Shown here: positions 53,332 through 62,529 of the stretch, piece by piece
Layout of the letters: the number at the start of each line of letters is the position of its first letter
How positions within the stretch are numbered: position 1 is the first letter of the stretch
From: Curvibacter sp. AEP1-3
GTDB lineage: Bacteria; Pseudomonadota; Gammaproteobacteria; Burkholderiales; Burkholderiaceae_C
Assembly: GCF_002163715.1 (NCBI RefSeq)
Contig: NZ_CP015698.1
Location: 1,488,001-1,552,000 of the forward strand
Direction: 5' to 3'
DNA: 64,000 nucleotides
Translations under genes and position numbers: made by a program
The notes under the pieces: model-generated
Seen by the model: the letters and a program-made list of their open reading frames with translations, nothing else
Database searches by the model: none
What the model was told of the DNA's origin: nothing

Positions 53332-54897
53332 ATGAGTTCGAACCCTTCATCTCCACCGGATTTGCCGCGCAGCATTCGCATGCACGCGGCGGACAACGTG
53401 GCCATAGTGGTCAACGACGGCGGCCTTCCAGTCGGCTCCGTTCTGCCCGACGGCGTGACTCTGGTGGACCGCGTGCCCCAGGGCCACAAGGTGGCCTTAG
53501 CCGCGATTGCCAAAGACGCCGCCGTGCTGCGCTACAACGTACCTATCGGATACGCACTCAAGGACATACCTGCCGGTGCCTGGGTGCATGAGCGTTTGCT
53601 CCACATGCCCGAAGCGCGGGCACTCGATAACCTGCCCAAGGCGACTGCGCAGGCATGGAATGCCGAGCCGCTCACCGGCTTCACCTTCGAGGGTTACCGC
53701 AATGCGGATGGTTCCGTGGGCACCCGGAATATTCTGGCCATCACGACCACCGTGCAATGCGTGGCTGGCGTGGTGGACTTTGCCGTGCAACGCATCAAAG
53801 AGCAGCTGCTCCCGCGCTACCCGAATGTGGACGATGTCATTGGCCTAGAGCACAGCTATGGATGCGGTGTGGCCATTGATGCACCGGATGCCATCATTCC
53901 CATACGGACCCTGCGCAACATTTCGAAGAACCCCAACTTCGGTGGTGAAGTGATGGTGGTCAGTCTGGGCTGCGAAAAGCTGCAACCGGAGCGCTTGTTA
54001 CCGCCAGGCGCCATCCCCCTGCAAGCCAACGAAGCGCTGGATGTGGTGTGCTTGCAAGCCGACAAGCACGTCGGCTTCATGAGCATGATTGATTCGGTCC
54101 TGGCCTCTGCGGTGCCGCACCTGGAGCGGCTGAACGCGCGTCGCCGCGAAACCATCCCAGCCAGCGAGCTGGTGGTAGGCGTGCAGTGCGGTGGCAGCGA
54201 CGCCTTCTCGGGTGTGACTGCCAACCCCGCCGTGGGCTATTGCACCGACTTGCTGGTACGCGCCGGTGCGACCGTCATGTTCTCCGAAACTACCGAGGTG
54301 CGGGATGCCATCGAGCAAATGACGGCACGCGCCACCAGCCCGGAAATCGCTGATGCTATGGCCCGCGAGATGGCTTGGTACGACGCCTATCTGGGCCGCG
54401 GCCAGGCCGACCGCAGTGCCAACACCACCCCAGGCAACAAAGCCGGCGGCCTTTCCAATATCGTGGAAAAAGCCATGGGCTCCATCATCAAGTCCGGCAC
54501 CGCACCCATCAGCGGCGTGTTATCGCCCGGCGAGAAGCTGCAGCACAAGGGCTTGCACTACGCGGCCACCCCTGCCAGCGACTTTATTTGCGGTACTTTG
54601 CAACTGGCCGCCGGCATGAACCTGCATGTATTCACCACCGGCCGGGGTACTCCCTACGGACTGGCCGAAGTGCCCGTCATCAAGGTCGCCACACGCACCG
54701 ATCTGGCCCGGCGCTGGCATGACCTGATGGATGTAAACGCCGGCCGCATTGCCGATGGCGAAGCCACGATTGAAGACATGGGCTGGGAACTCTTCCGCCT
54801 GATGTTGGAGGTCGCCAGCGGCCGCAAAAAAACCTGGGCTGAACACTGGAAGTTGCACAACTCCCTCGTGCTGTTCAACCCGGCCCCTATTACCTGA
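53332..54897 (+). CDS. garD: Galactarate dehydratase
   Basis: 521 residues, matching GarD of E. coli (523). An N-terminal SAF-like domain (to about 85, with [11 protein letters not shown]) precedes the UxaA family domain: [40 protein letters not shown], and [11 protein letters not shown]. Dehydrates galactarate to 5-keto-4-deoxyglucarate, an iron-dependent reaction. It is 7 bases after the Bug receptor gene and 24 before garL. Confidence 0.93.
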   Translation: MSSNPSSPPDLPRSIRMHAADNVAIVVNDGGLPVGSVLPDGVTLVDRVPQGHKVALAAIAKDAAVLRYNVPIGYALKDIPAGAWVHERLLHMPEARALDNLPKATAQAWNAEPLTGFTFEGYRNADGSVGTRNILAITTTVQCVAGVVDFAVQRIKEQLLPRYPNVDDVIGLEHSYGCGVAIDAPDAIIPIRTLRNISKNPNFGGEVMVVSLGCEKLQPERLLPPGAIPLQANEALDVVCLQADKHVGFMSMIDSVLASAVPHLERLNARRRETIPASELVVGVQCGGSDAFSGVTANPAVGYCTDLLVRAGATVMFSETTEVRDAIEQMTARATSPEIADAMAREMAWYDAYLGRGQADRSANTTPGNKAGGLSNIVEKAMGSIIKSGTAPISGVLSPGEKLQHKGLHYAATPASDFICGTLQLAAGMNLHVFTTGRGTPYGLAEVPVIKVATRTDLARRWHDLMDVNAGRIADGEATIEDMGWELFRLMLEVASGRKKTWAEHWKLHNSLVLFNPAPIT

Positions 54898-54921
54898 CCC
54901 CCGAATCCACCGAGGCCTGCC

Positions 54922-55704
54922 ATGAGCTACCCCACCCCTTACCGCCCTTTCCCCAACCAGTTCAAAAAAGACCTGCTGGCCGGCAAACGCCTGATCGGCT
55001 GCTGGGCATCCCTGGCCAGCGCCATCAGCACCGAAGTGCTGGGTGTTGCCGGGTTTGACTGGATCCTGCTGGACGGCGAACACTCGCCCAACGATGTCAT
55101 CACTTTTGTGCCTCAACTCATGGCGCTCAAGGACAGTGTGAGTGCTCCGTTCGTGCGTCCTACCAGCAACAACGCCATCGAGATCAAGCGTCTGCTGGAT
55201 GCCGGCTTCTACAACTTTCTCGTGCCCTTTGTGGAGACCGCCGAAGAAGCCCGCCACGCCGTGGCCGCCACGCGCTACCCGCCTGAGGGAATGCGTGGTG
55301 TGTCCGTCGCGCAGCGCAGCAACCGATACGGCACAGTGGCCAATTACTTTCAGGAAGCCAACCAGCACATGTGTGTGGCGGTCCAAATTGAGAGCCGGCA
55401 AGCCGTGACGGCCACTGCTGAGATTGCCGCCGTACCCGGTGTGGATTGCATTTTTGTAGGTCCGTCTGACCTCGCTGCTGGCTATGGGCACCTGGGCAAC
55501 GCCAACCACCCGGAGGTGCAAGAAGCCATTGCCAGTGTGTTTGCACAGGCCAAAGCCCAAGGCAAGCCCACCGGCATCCTCGCTCCCGTGGAAGCTGACG
55601 CGCGCCGCTACATGGAAATGGGCGCGACCTTTGTGGCTGTGGGCAGCGATCTGGGCCTGTTCCGCAATGCTACGCAGGCTTTGCGGGACCGCTACCTCGG
55701 CTAA
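54922..55704 (+). CDS. garL: 2-dehydro-3-deoxyglucarate aldolase GarL
   Basis: 260 residues, HpcH/HpaI aldolase family. The catalytic His is in [11 protein letters not shown], the metal ligands in VQIESRQAV and [12 protein letters not shown], and [19 protein letters not shown] is conserved. Cleaves the product of GarD or GudD into pyruvate and tartronate semialdehyde. After it comes a 151-base gap with an inverted repeat before garR. Confidence 0.93.
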   Translation: MSYPTPYRPFPNQFKKDLLAGKRLIGCWASLASAISTEVLGVAGFDWILLDGEHSPNDVITFVPQLMALKDSVSAPFVRPTSNNAIEIKRLLDAGFYNFLVPFVETAEEARHAVAATRYPPEGMRGVSVAQRSNRYGTVANYFQEANQHMCVAVQIESRQAVTATAEIAAVPGVDCIFVGPSDLAAGYGHLGNANHPEVQEAIASVFAQAKAQGKPTGILAPVEADARRYMEMGATFVAVGSDLGLFRNATQALRDRYLG

Positions 55705-55750
55705 GGCTTCTGCAGATCTGTCTGCGTACGGGTCTGCAAATACGGAACCT

Positions 55751-55826
55751 GGGCGGCAGAGCGTTCTGCTCCATGTCCCCCGCCCTTCGGGCTCCTCCTT
55801 GACTTACGCAGAACACTCTGCCGCCC
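55751..55826. repeat. Long inverted repeat between garL and garR
   Basis: Arms GGGCGGCAGAGCGTTCTGC (55751-55769) and GCAGAACACTCTGCCGCCC (55808-55826) pair at 18 of 19 positions, with an inner GCCC-TTC-GGGC hairpin at 55782-55792. It has no T-tract. It looks like a short mobile palindromic element or RNA-processing site rather than a terminator. Other copies are not seen in the window. Confidence 0.75.
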
Positions 55827-55855
55827 ACTCTTCTTAACTACTTGTCTTTAACACT

Positions 55856-56743
55856 ATGACTACTCTCGGATTTATCGGCCTCGGCATCATGGGCAACCCT
55901 ATGGCAGGCCACCTGCTCGCAGCCGGCCACACGGTCTACCTCAACACCAAAGGCGATGTGCCCGAAGCTCTGGTGCAAGCCGGTGGCAAGCCCTGCGCGA
56001 GCGCCAAGGAAGTGGCGCAAAAAGCCGACATCATCTTTTTGATGCTGCCCGACACCCCCGATGTGGAACTGGTGCTATTCGGCGCTGACGGCGTAGCCGA
56101 AGGCCTGAGCGCCGGCAAGACAGTGGTGGACATGAGCTCCATCTCACCCATTGATACCAAGGTGTTTGCGCAAAAGATCAATGCACTGGGCTGCCAGTAC
56201 ATGGATGCTCCGGTCTCCGGCGGTGAAGTCGGCGCCAAGGCGGCCAGCTTGACCATCATGGTGGGAGCCGAAGAAGGGACCTTTAACACCGTGTTGCCCC
56301 TGCTGCAGCTCATGGGCAAAAACATCACCTTGGTGGGCGGCAACGGCGACGGCCAGACCACCAAGGTGGCCAACCAGATCATCGTGGCGCTCAACATCGC
56401 TGCCGTGGGCGAAGCCCTGCTGTTTGCCAGCAAAGCCGGTGCAGACCCTGCCAAAGTGCGCCAGGCGCTGATGGGTGGCTTTGCCGCCTCGCGCATTCTG
56501 GAAGTGCACGGCGAACGCATGGTCAAGCGCACCTTCAACCCTGGCTTCCGTATCAGCCTGCACCAGAAGGACCTGAACCTGGCTCTCAGTGGTGCCAAAG
56601 CCATGGGCTTGGCGTTGCCACAGACCGCAGGTGCTGCGCAACTGATGCAGGTTTGTGCCGCCAACGACATGGCCGGCTTGGACCATTCCGCCTTGGTGCG
56701 CGCCCTGGAAATCATGGGTGCCCACGAAGTCGCCAAGGGCTGA
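55856..56743 (+). CDS. garR: Tartronate semialdehyde reductase GarR
   Basis: 295 residues, 3-hydroxyisobutyrate dehydrogenase family. NAD(P) motif LGFIGLGIMGNPMAGHLL, substrate block DAPVSGGEVGAKAASLTIMV, and catalytic Lys in TTKVANQIIVALNIAAVGE. Reduces tartronate semialdehyde (from GarL, or from glyoxylate via Gcl) to D-glycerate, the substrate of the kinase at 42303-43703. The stop is 4 bases before the second DctP gene. Confidence 0.93.
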   Translation: MTTLGFIGLGIMGNPMAGHLLAAGHTVYLNTKGDVPEALVQAGGKPCASAKEVAQKADIIFLMLPDTPDVELVLFGADGVAEGLSAGKTVVDMSSISPIDTKVFAQKINALGCQYMDAPVSGGEVGAKAASLTIMVGAEEGTFNTVLPLLQLMGKNITLVGGNGDGQTTKVANQIIVALNIAAVGEALLFASKAGADPAKVRQALMGGFAASRILEVHGERMVKRTFNPGFRISLHQKDLNLALSGAKAMGLALPQTAGAAQLMQVCAANDMAGLDHSALVRALEIMGAHEVAKG

Positions 56744-56747
56744 TGCA

Positions 56748-57725
56748 ATGAAGCCACGCGCGCCATGGCGATGCTTTGCCCTCGCCTGCCTGTTGCTGGT
56801 GGGTACCACCAGCCATGCGCAAACCAAATTGCGTGCGTGGAACATTCACCCCGACGGCTACCCGGTCACTGAGGCACTCAAGCGCTTTGCCAGCCTGGTG
56901 GCCCAAGGAACCCAAGGCCGCTACCAGGTGGAAATCTTCTCCAACGCCACCCTGGGCGACCAGCCCAAGGCGGTGCAGATGCTCAAGTCCGGCGAGATTG
57001 ATCTGGCCGAATTCAGCTCCGGCCCCTTGTCGGATGCAGCACCGGGTCTCAAGGCGCTGAACCTGCCTTTTTTGTTTACCGATTCCGTCCACATGTTCAA
57101 ACATCTGGACGGCAAGCTGGGTGAGCGCTTCGCCGCCAAACTGCAGGCAGCCGGTTTTGTAGTGCTGGGCTGGTACGACGGCGGAGGCCGCTCGTTCTAC
57201 TGTGTGAACCGTCCGCTCAACAGTTTCAAGGACCTCGCCGGTGCACGGATCCGGGTGCAGCAATCCGAGGTGTATCTGGAGATGGTGAAGCTGCTGGACG
57301 CAACACCCGTAGCGCTGCCCTTCAAGGAAGTGATGGCTGCGCTCGAAAAAGGCGAAGTGGACTGTGCTGAGAACAACATGCCTTCCTTCGAATCGACCGG
57401 GCACTACAAGGTGGCCAAGTCGGTCTACGTGACCAACCACGTCATCTCGCCCGAAGCCTTGGTGGTGTCCACCAAGCTGTGGGCCAGCCTAAGTGCTGCC
57501 GACAAAACCGCCTTCAGCAAGTCAGGAGCGGAATCAGCTGCACTCATGCGCGAACTGTGGAACAAGCGCGTGGCCTCTGCGATTGAGACGGCATCCAAAC
57601 AGGGCGTGCAATTTGTGCGGCTCAAGGATCCGGCGCCCATGGTTCGTCGCATGTCTCCGCTCTACAGCAAGTACATGAACGACCCGAGTACTCGCGAAGA
57701 GTTGCTAAGCATCATCAGCAATTGA
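56748..57725 (+). CDS. Second TRAP transporter substrate-binding protein (DctP), without its own permease
   Basis: 325 residues from ATG 56748. Signal peptide (~1-24, ending in TSHA), then the DctP fold: GTQGRYQVEIFSNATLGDQP, ARIRVQQSEVYLEMV with the carboxylate-binding Arg, and AALEKGEVDCAENNMPSFES. It is related to, but clearly different from, the DctP at 49521. No dctQM follows, so it may share those encoded at 50554-52328, broadening the range of sugar acids taken up. Last gene of the rightward cluster. Confidence 0.9.
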   Translation: MKPRAPWRCFALACLLLVGTTSHAQTKLRAWNIHPDGYPVTEALKRFASLVAQGTQGRYQVEIFSNATLGDQPKAVQMLKSGEIDLAEFSSGPLSDAAPGLKALNLPFLFTDSVHMFKHLDGKLGERFAAKLQAAGFVVLGWYDGGGRSFYCVNRPLNSFKDLAGARIRVQQSEVYLEMVKLLDATPVALPFKEVMAALEKGEVDCAENNMPSFESTGHYKVAKSVYVTNHVISPEALVVSTKLWASLSAADKTAFSKSGAESAALMRELWNKRVASAIETASKQGVQFVRLKDPAPMVRRMSPLYSKYMNDPSTREELLSIISN

Positions 57726-57745
57726 GAACAGCAGGGCGTTAGGAT

Positions 57746-57768
57746 GGCGGGCAGTTCACTTGCCCGCC
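57746..57768 (+). terminator. Possible terminator at the end of the sugar-acid cluster
   Basis: Stem GGCGGGCA / TGCCCGCC with a 7-base loop, 20 bases after the last DctP stop. It lacks a T-run, so it may only block 3' exonucleases or assist Rho. Confidence 0.35.
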
Positions 57769-57787
57769 GTACTTGCGGCACCACGCC

Positions 57788-58414
57788 ATGCTCCACTTTG
57801 ACACCGCACTGACCTTTTTCGCAGCCTCTGTGCTGCTCGCCCTTTCACCCGGACCTGACAACGTGTTCGTATTGCTGCATTCGGCGGTGCATGGGCGCAA
57901 GGCCGGTTTGCTGGTGGTGCTGGGTTTGTGCAGTGGTCTGCTGTTTCACACCGCAGCCGTGGCACTGGGTCTGGCGGCCGTGTTCGCAGCATCGGCAACC
58001 GCGTTCACGGCCCTGAAGTTGTTGGGTGCGGGCTATCTGCTGTATCTCGCCTGGGGTGCGTGGCATGCGCCAGTGGGCATTGCGGACACGGCCACTGAAA
58101 GCGAGATGTCACCCCTGCAGACCTACCTGCGCGGTGTCATGATGAACATTACCAACCCCAAAGTGGCCATTTTCTTTCTGGCCTTTTTGCCGCAATTTGC
58201 AGATCCGACCCAAGGCGCCATGGCACTGCAAATCGTGCAACTCGGCGCCGTGTTCATGCTCGCGGCGCTTTTGACTTTCAGCGCGGTGGCCTGGTTTGCA
58301 GCCGGATTCGGACAGGTCTTTAAACAATCCCACACCGCGCAACGCGTGTTGAACCGTGTGGCCAGCGTGGTATTTGTGGGACTGGCTTTGCGTCTGGCTA
58401 CCGCACAACGCTAA
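57788..58414 (+). CDS. LysE/RhtB-family amino-acid exporter
   Basis: 208 residues from ATG 57788; a TTG at 57773 is also in frame. Six membrane helices with the signature SPGPDNVFVLLHSAVHGRKA near the N-terminus and GVMMNITNPKVAIFFLAFLPQ in the middle, both diagnostic. Members export Lys, Thr, homoserine or similar. It stands between the sugar-acid cluster and a TPR gene 4 bases downstream. The substrate cannot be inferred from context. Confidence 0.88.
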   Translation: MLHFDTALTFFAASVLLALSPGPDNVFVLLHSAVHGRKAGLLVVLGLCSGLLFHTAAVALGLAAVFAASATAFTALKLLGAGYLLYLAWGAWHAPVGIADTATESEMSPLQTYLRGVMMNITNPKVAIFFLAFLPQFADPTQGAMALQIVQLGAVFMLAALLTFSAVAWFAAGFGQVFKQSHTAQRVLNRVASVVFVGLALRLATAQR

Positions 58415-58418
58415 GCCC

Positions 58419-59822
58419 ATGACCCTGCAGGCCGCGCAAGCCCTGCTCGACCAGGCCCTACAGGCCATGGCCGATAGGCGTTGGGGTGCAGCCATGGATC
58501 AGCTTGACCGTGCCATTGCGCTGGCGCCCGGGCAGGCAGCACTGCACACCAACCTCGCACTGGTGCTCGATGAGATGGGTGAGCCGCAGAGTGCCATGGA
58601 GCACCTGAGCATCGCTCTGGATGTGGACCCCGCCCAACCTTTGGTGCACCTGAACCTGGGGGTACTGGCCGCGCGCACAGGGGCCTTGGCGCTGGCCGAG
58701 CAGGCCAACCGATACGCCATTCAACTGCAGACTAGCCTCGCCGCAGCCTGGTCCAACCTGGGCAGCCTGCTCGACAACACCCACCGGGCGCCGGAAGCAG
58801 AAGCCTGCCTGCGCCATGCACTGACACTGGAACCCCGCAACGCCAGTGCCCGATTCAACCTGGCTTGCCTGCTGTTGCGCGACGGACGATATGCCGAGGC
58901 CTGGCCCCTGTGGGAAACGCGCGATTGGCCGGTGCATCAGGCCTTGCCATGGTCCTGCCCGCGCTGGCGTGGTGAACGGCTGGAGGGTATGCGCGTCCTG
59001 GTGGTGCAGGACGCCGGCTTGGGCGACACCATCCAATTCGCCCGTTACCTGCGCGGGTTGCGCAGACTGGGGGCATCACGTATCGACCTGATCTGTCAGG
59101 CGCCCTTGCAGGCCCTGATGCAGCAATTGCAAGATGTGCATACCGTGTGGAACTGGGCGGACAGTGCACAAGCACTGAATTGCGCGCCATGGGATGTCTG
59201 GATACCGGTGATGAGCCTTGCCGCGTACCCGGATGGACAGGACACAACGGCACTTGAACCCCGGCCCTACCTGAAACCTACTGAGTGCCGCAAAGAAGTC
59301 TGGAAAAGCAGGCTCTCACCCACCCAAAAAGATCAGCGTCTGCGCATCTGTCTGGTCGCCCAAGGCAACCCGGACTTTCCGCATGATGCGCAACGTTCCA
59401 TCCGTGACCTTGAGGTACTGGCGCCTCTGCAGAGCGTGTCTGACATCGAATGGATCCATCTACGCGGCAAATCGGTATCCCGCGGTTTCGACGCTGAAGA
59501 GCCCGCATGGGAACTGGGTGACTTGGTGGATACGGCAGGTCTGCTTGCGTGCGTGGACCTGTTGATTTGCGTCGATACCGCAATAGCCCATCTCGCAGGG
59601 GCCATGGGCATACCCTGTTGGCTGTTGTTGCCAGACTACTTGTGTGATTGGCGTTGGCAACGGCGCGGTACGCAAAGCGCCTGGTATGCCTCCATGCGCT
59701 TGTTCCGGCAGGTCACTCCGGGGGACTGGGCAAGTGTCGTCAACCAAGTGAACGACGCACTGCAGGCCCCCGGTTCGGTGGACGCTATTCGGTCTTTGCG
59801 CCTGCCTCAAACCAGCGCTTGA
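58419..59822 (+). CDS. TPR protein with C-terminal glycosyltransferase-9-like domain
   Basis: 467 residues. Residues ~1-170 hold about four tetratricopeptide repeats (for example AALHTNLALVLDEMGEPQSA, AAWSNLGSLLDNTHRAPEAE, ASARFNLACLLLRDGRYAEA). From ~195 the sequence resembles heptosyltransferase-like folds: MRVLVVQDAGLGDTIQFARY, then VDTAGLLACVDLLICVDTAI and AHLAGAMGIP. Such fusions occur in proteobacteria in surface polysaccharide or flagellar glycosylation contexts, but nothing here shows the acceptor. It overlaps the convergent puuD 3' end by 38 bases. Confidence 0.8.
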   Translation: MTLQAAQALLDQALQAMADRRWGAAMDQLDRAIALAPGQAALHTNLALVLDEMGEPQSAMEHLSIALDVDPAQPLVHLNLGVLAARTGALALAEQANRYAIQLQTSLAAAWSNLGSLLDNTHRAPEAEACLRHALTLEPRNASARFNLACLLLRDGRYAEAWPLWETRDWPVHQALPWSCPRWRGERLEGMRVLVVQDAGLGDTIQFARYLRGLRRLGASRIDLICQAPLQALMQQLQDVHTVWNWADSAQALNCAPWDVWIPVMSLAAYPDGQDTTALEPRPYLKPTECRKEVWKSRLSPTQKDQRLRICLVAQGNPDFPHDAQRSIRDLEVLAPLQSVSDIEWIHLRGKSVSRGFDAEEPAWELGDLVDTAGLLACVDLLICVDTAIAHLAGAMGIPCWLLLPDYLCDWRWQRRGTQSAWYASMRLFRQVTPGDWASVVNQVNDALQAPGSVDAIRSLRLPQTSA

Positions 59823-61014
59823 TCACGTCGCGCTCCGCGTCGGTGATATTGGTGGCGTTGTTCATGGGCATGATTTTGCTCACCACCACTTGCTGGTAGA
59901 TCGCTTGGGCGTGGCTGGCCACAGCCTCGGGGCTGTCCAGCCGTACATTCTTCATTTGCACAGCAGCACCGTGGCACATGTAGCAACGCTGCTCCAACAC
60001 GGGCTTTATCTCTTGATAGCCAATTGTGCTGCTGGCGCCCGTGGATTGTGCGGGAGCAGCTCCTGAATTCATAGCAGCAGGCTGCGGTGCAGGTTTCAAC
60101 CACACCAACATACCGATGATGGCCAGCACGCCCACTGCCGCGTAGGGCCATGGGTGTGCATTGCGACCGAGCTTGTAGCCGTGCCGCAGCACAAAAAACT
60201 GGCGGATGGCGGCGCCCGCAAACATCATCACGATCAGCACCAGCCAGTTTTGCGGGTGACTGTAGGTGAAGCTGTAGTGGTTGCTCAGCATGGCGAACAA
60301 CACCGGCAAGGTGAAGTAGGTGTTGTGCACGCTGCGCTGTTTGCCACGCTTGCCGTGGATGGGGTCTACCGCACGGCCCGCTGCGATGTCCGCCACCATG
60401 GTGCGCTGGCCTGGGATAATCCAGAAGAACACGTTGGCGCTCATGCTCGTGGCCATCATGGCGCCCACCAGCAGAAAGGCAGCCCTGCCGGCAAACCAGT
60501 GGCATGCCAGGTAGGAGGCCACACACACCAATATCGCCACCAGCACGCCCACGATGGCGTCCCCATTTTTGTGCTGACCGAAGGCGCGGCAAATCGCGTC
60601 GTACGCCAACCAGAACACCACCAGAAACGACAGCGCAACGGCAATCGCTTCGTGCGGGTGCCACGCCATGACCGACTTGTCAATCAGGTAGGTGCCCGCG
60701 CTCCACAGGTAGGAGATGGTGAACAGCGAAAAGCCGGTAAGCCAAGTGCTGTAACTCTCCCAGTAAAACCAGTGCAAATTGCCCGGCAGTTTGGGGGGCG
60801 CGCCGGCAAATTTGACCGGGTGGTAGAAACCGCCTCCGTGCACTGCCCACAACTCGCCGCTGACGCCCTGCTTTTTCAGATCTTTATCTTCCGGCGGGGT
60901 CAGGCTGCTGTCGAGAAACACAAAGTAAAACGACGATCCGATCCACGCAATGGCGGTGATGACGTGCACCCAACGCAGCAATAGGTTCGCCCAGTCCAGT
61001 ACATAGCTTTCCAT
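59785..61014 (-). CDS. puuD: Membrane urate hydroxylase PuuD
   Basis: 409 residues. The N-terminal part (about 1-300) has eight hydrophobic segments, starting LLRWVHVITAIAWIGSSFYF, and belongs to the urate oxidase N family. The C-terminal ~80 residues form a cytochrome c domain with heme motif CYMCH and the distal Met probably in KIMPMNN. Oxidises urate to 5-hydroxyisourate using a c-type heme rather than O2-only uricase. The linker between the two parts (residues ~313-332, Ala/Ser/Gly-rich) is encoded by a repeat copy. It is downstream of xdhC. Confidence 0.93.
   Translation of the reverse strand: MESYVLDWANLLLRWVHVITAIAWIGSSFYFVFLDSSLTPPEDKDLKKQGVSGELWAVHGGGFYHPVKFAGAPPKLPGNLHWFYWESYSTWLTGFSLFTISYLWSAGTYLIDKSVMAWHPHEAIAVALSFLVVFWLAYDAICRAFGQHKNGDAIVGVLVAILVCVASYLACHWFAGRAAFLLVGAMMATSMSANVFFWIIPGQRTMVADIAAGRAVDPIHGKRGKQRSVHNTYFTLPVLFAMLSNHYSFTYSHPQNWLVLIVMMFAGAAIRQFFVLRHGYKLGRNAHPWPYAAVGVLAIIGMLVWLKPAPQPAAMNSGAAPAQSTGASSTIGYQEIKPVLEQRCYMCHGAAVQMKNVRLDSPEAVASHAQAIYQQVVVSKIMPMNNATNITDAERDVIKRWFEAGAKTE
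60016..60075 (-). repeat. Dispersed ~55-bp repeat, in-frame copy in the puuD linker
   Basis: On the minus strand GCTATGAATTCAGGAGCTGC, then TCCCGCACAATCCACGGGCG and CCAGCAGCACAATTG. It encodes the low-complexity stretch NSGAAPAQSTGASSTIG joining the membrane domain to cytochrome c. Confidence 0.75.
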
Positions 61015-61038
61015 CCGGAGTTCTCCTCAATAGTCCAA

Positions 61039-61890
61039 TCAACCGGCAGCGCCAGGGGCCGGGATGGGCACCGTGTCGTCCGTTACTTGCAAGAGTTGGG
61101 CCGCCACCGCGACCGCAATAATTTCAGGCCGTTTGTCCTTGACCACCGGCACACCGATCGGGCAGGTGACATGCGCCAGCTCCGCCTCGGTAAAGCCACG
61201 CTCGGCCAAGCGACGGCTGAAAGTTGCCCATTTGGTATGGCTGCCGATCAACCCCACGTAGGGCAGATCCCACCGGGTCCGCTGGCGGGTCAAACAGGCC
61301 GCCACGATATCCAGGTCTTCCGCATGGCTGAAACTCATGATCAGTACACGGGCGCCCGGCGGCAAATCAGCGACCGCTGCTTGCACCGGATCGGAGTGCT
61401 CACACCGAACATTCGCAGGTACAGACTTTGGAAATACGCCGTCCCGGCTGTCCACCCACGTCACGTCAAAAGGCAGACGCTCCATGACCTGCACCAAGGC
61501 CTGACCCACATGTCCACCCCCGAACAAGCCCAATGGCCAGTGCCGGGGGGCCAAGCGTTCGCGCAGGGCAGGCGCATCGGCCGCCTGCACCAGCTCAAAG
61601 CGCAGATGCACCTCACCACCGCAGCACTGCCCCAGGCTGGGGCCCAAGGCAAAACGCCGCTCCGTTGCGGGGGTATCCCGGCCCGCTTGATGGGAAATCA
61701 GCATCTCTCCGGCCAGCGTCAAGGCGTCCAGCTCCAGACGACCGCCACCTATGGTTCCGACGAAGCCGTCAGCTGACACCGAAAGCCAGGCACCGGCATC
61801 CCGGGGCACAGAGCCGCGGGTCGCCAACACGGTGACCAGCACCGCAGGCCCCTGTTCCAAGGCGTTCAAGAGATCTCGAAGGCTGCTCAC
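61039..61890 (-). CDS. xdhC: Xanthine dehydrogenase accessory protein XdhC
   Basis: 283 residues from GTG 61890, preceded by AAAGG; a longer frame starting at 62001 would run over the divergent gene. VTVLATRGSVPRDAGAW and the XdhC C-terminal Rossmann domain (LFGGGHVGQALVQVM, YVGLIGSHTKWATFSRRL) are clear. It binds molybdopterin and passes sulfurated cofactor to XdhB. It is separated by 20 kb from xdhAB and coupled to puuD (24 bases), so both urate-forming and urate-using steps share a regulator. Confidence 0.92.
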   Translation of the reverse strand: MSSLRDLLNALEQGPAVLVTVLATRGSVPRDAGAWLSVSADGFVGTIGGGRLELDALTLAGEMLISHQAGRDTPATERRFALGPSLGQCCGGEVHLRFELVQAADAPALRERLAPRHWPLGLFGGGHVGQALVQVMERLPFDVTWVDSRDGVFPKSVPANVRCEHSDPVQAAVADLPPGARVLIMSFSHAEDLDIVAACLTRQRTRWDLPYVGLIGSHTKWATFSRRLAERGFTEAELAHVTCPIGVPVVKDKRPEIIAVAVAAQLLQVTDDTVPIPAPGAAG

Positions 61891-61979
61891 AAACGGATAC
61901 CTTTTCTGTGCCGGAGCCCGACAGGAACCGCATAATTTGCGGCACAGTACACCGGCGCGAAAAAACAAGGAGACACGCC

Positions 61980-62525
61980 ATGACCAACCCTGCCACCGCA
62001 CCCGTTGCCGCCCGTTGGAGCAACACCCGCCTGTCTATCAGCTTGGCGCTGCTGGCCGCCATCAGCGCTTGCAGTGTCAACAAGCCGGCTCATCAGCCCA
62101 CACCAGTGCCGGCGCCCGTCGTAGTGGCGCCCCCCGTGGCTCCGCCCCCGGCGGCAGCCAAGCCCGAGCCACAGCCCGCGCTCCTGTCCCAGGCGGCTAC
62201 CCCGAGGGATTACCGCCGAGACGCCGCCGGCCATCTGTATGCCAAAAATTCCAACCGCATCTACAGCGGGAAAATGCCCCCACTGCTCTACGCAGTCGGT
62301 GTCTTGCAGGTGGATATTGACCGCATGGGGCAGGTGACCGACATCCGCTGGATGCGCGCGCCCAGCCACGCCCCGGAAGTCATGGCCGACATCGAACGCT
62401 CGGTGCGCGCGGCTGCCCCCTACCCCGCACCGGTGCGCATGGGCCGTGTCACCTACACGGACACCTGGCTCTGGCATAAGAGTGGACGTTTTCAATTGGA
62501 TACCTTGACCGAAGGCCAGATGTAG
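61980..62525 (+). CDS. Hypothetical lipoprotein with TonB-C-like domain
   Basis: 181 residues from ATG 61980, with AAGGAG upstream. A hydrophobic N-terminus ends in a lipobox-like ISAC at about residues 28-31, then a Pro/Ala/Val-rich linker (about 35-65), and a C-terminal domain (LYAVGVLQVDIDRMGQVTDI, RWMRAP) resembling the TonB C-terminal fold. It is probably a periplasm-facing lipoprotein. It is divergent from xdhC and convergent with uraH, and has no obvious link to purines. Confidence 0.75.
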   Translation: MTNPATAPVAARWSNTRLSISLALLAAISACSVNKPAHQPTPVPAPVVVAPPVAPPPAAAKPEPQPALLSQAATPRDYRRDAAGHLYAKNSNRIYSGKMPPLLYAVGVLQVDIDRMGQVTDIRWMRAPSHAPEVMADIERSVRAAAPYPAPVRMGRVTYTDTWLWHKSGRFQLDTLTEGQM

Positions 62526-62529
62526 CCTT

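Noticed and set aside
5584..60075. CRISPR array or insertion sequence as the source of the repeats
   Set aside because: Copies are tens of kilobases apart, not regularly spaced, have no transposase and occur inside genes.
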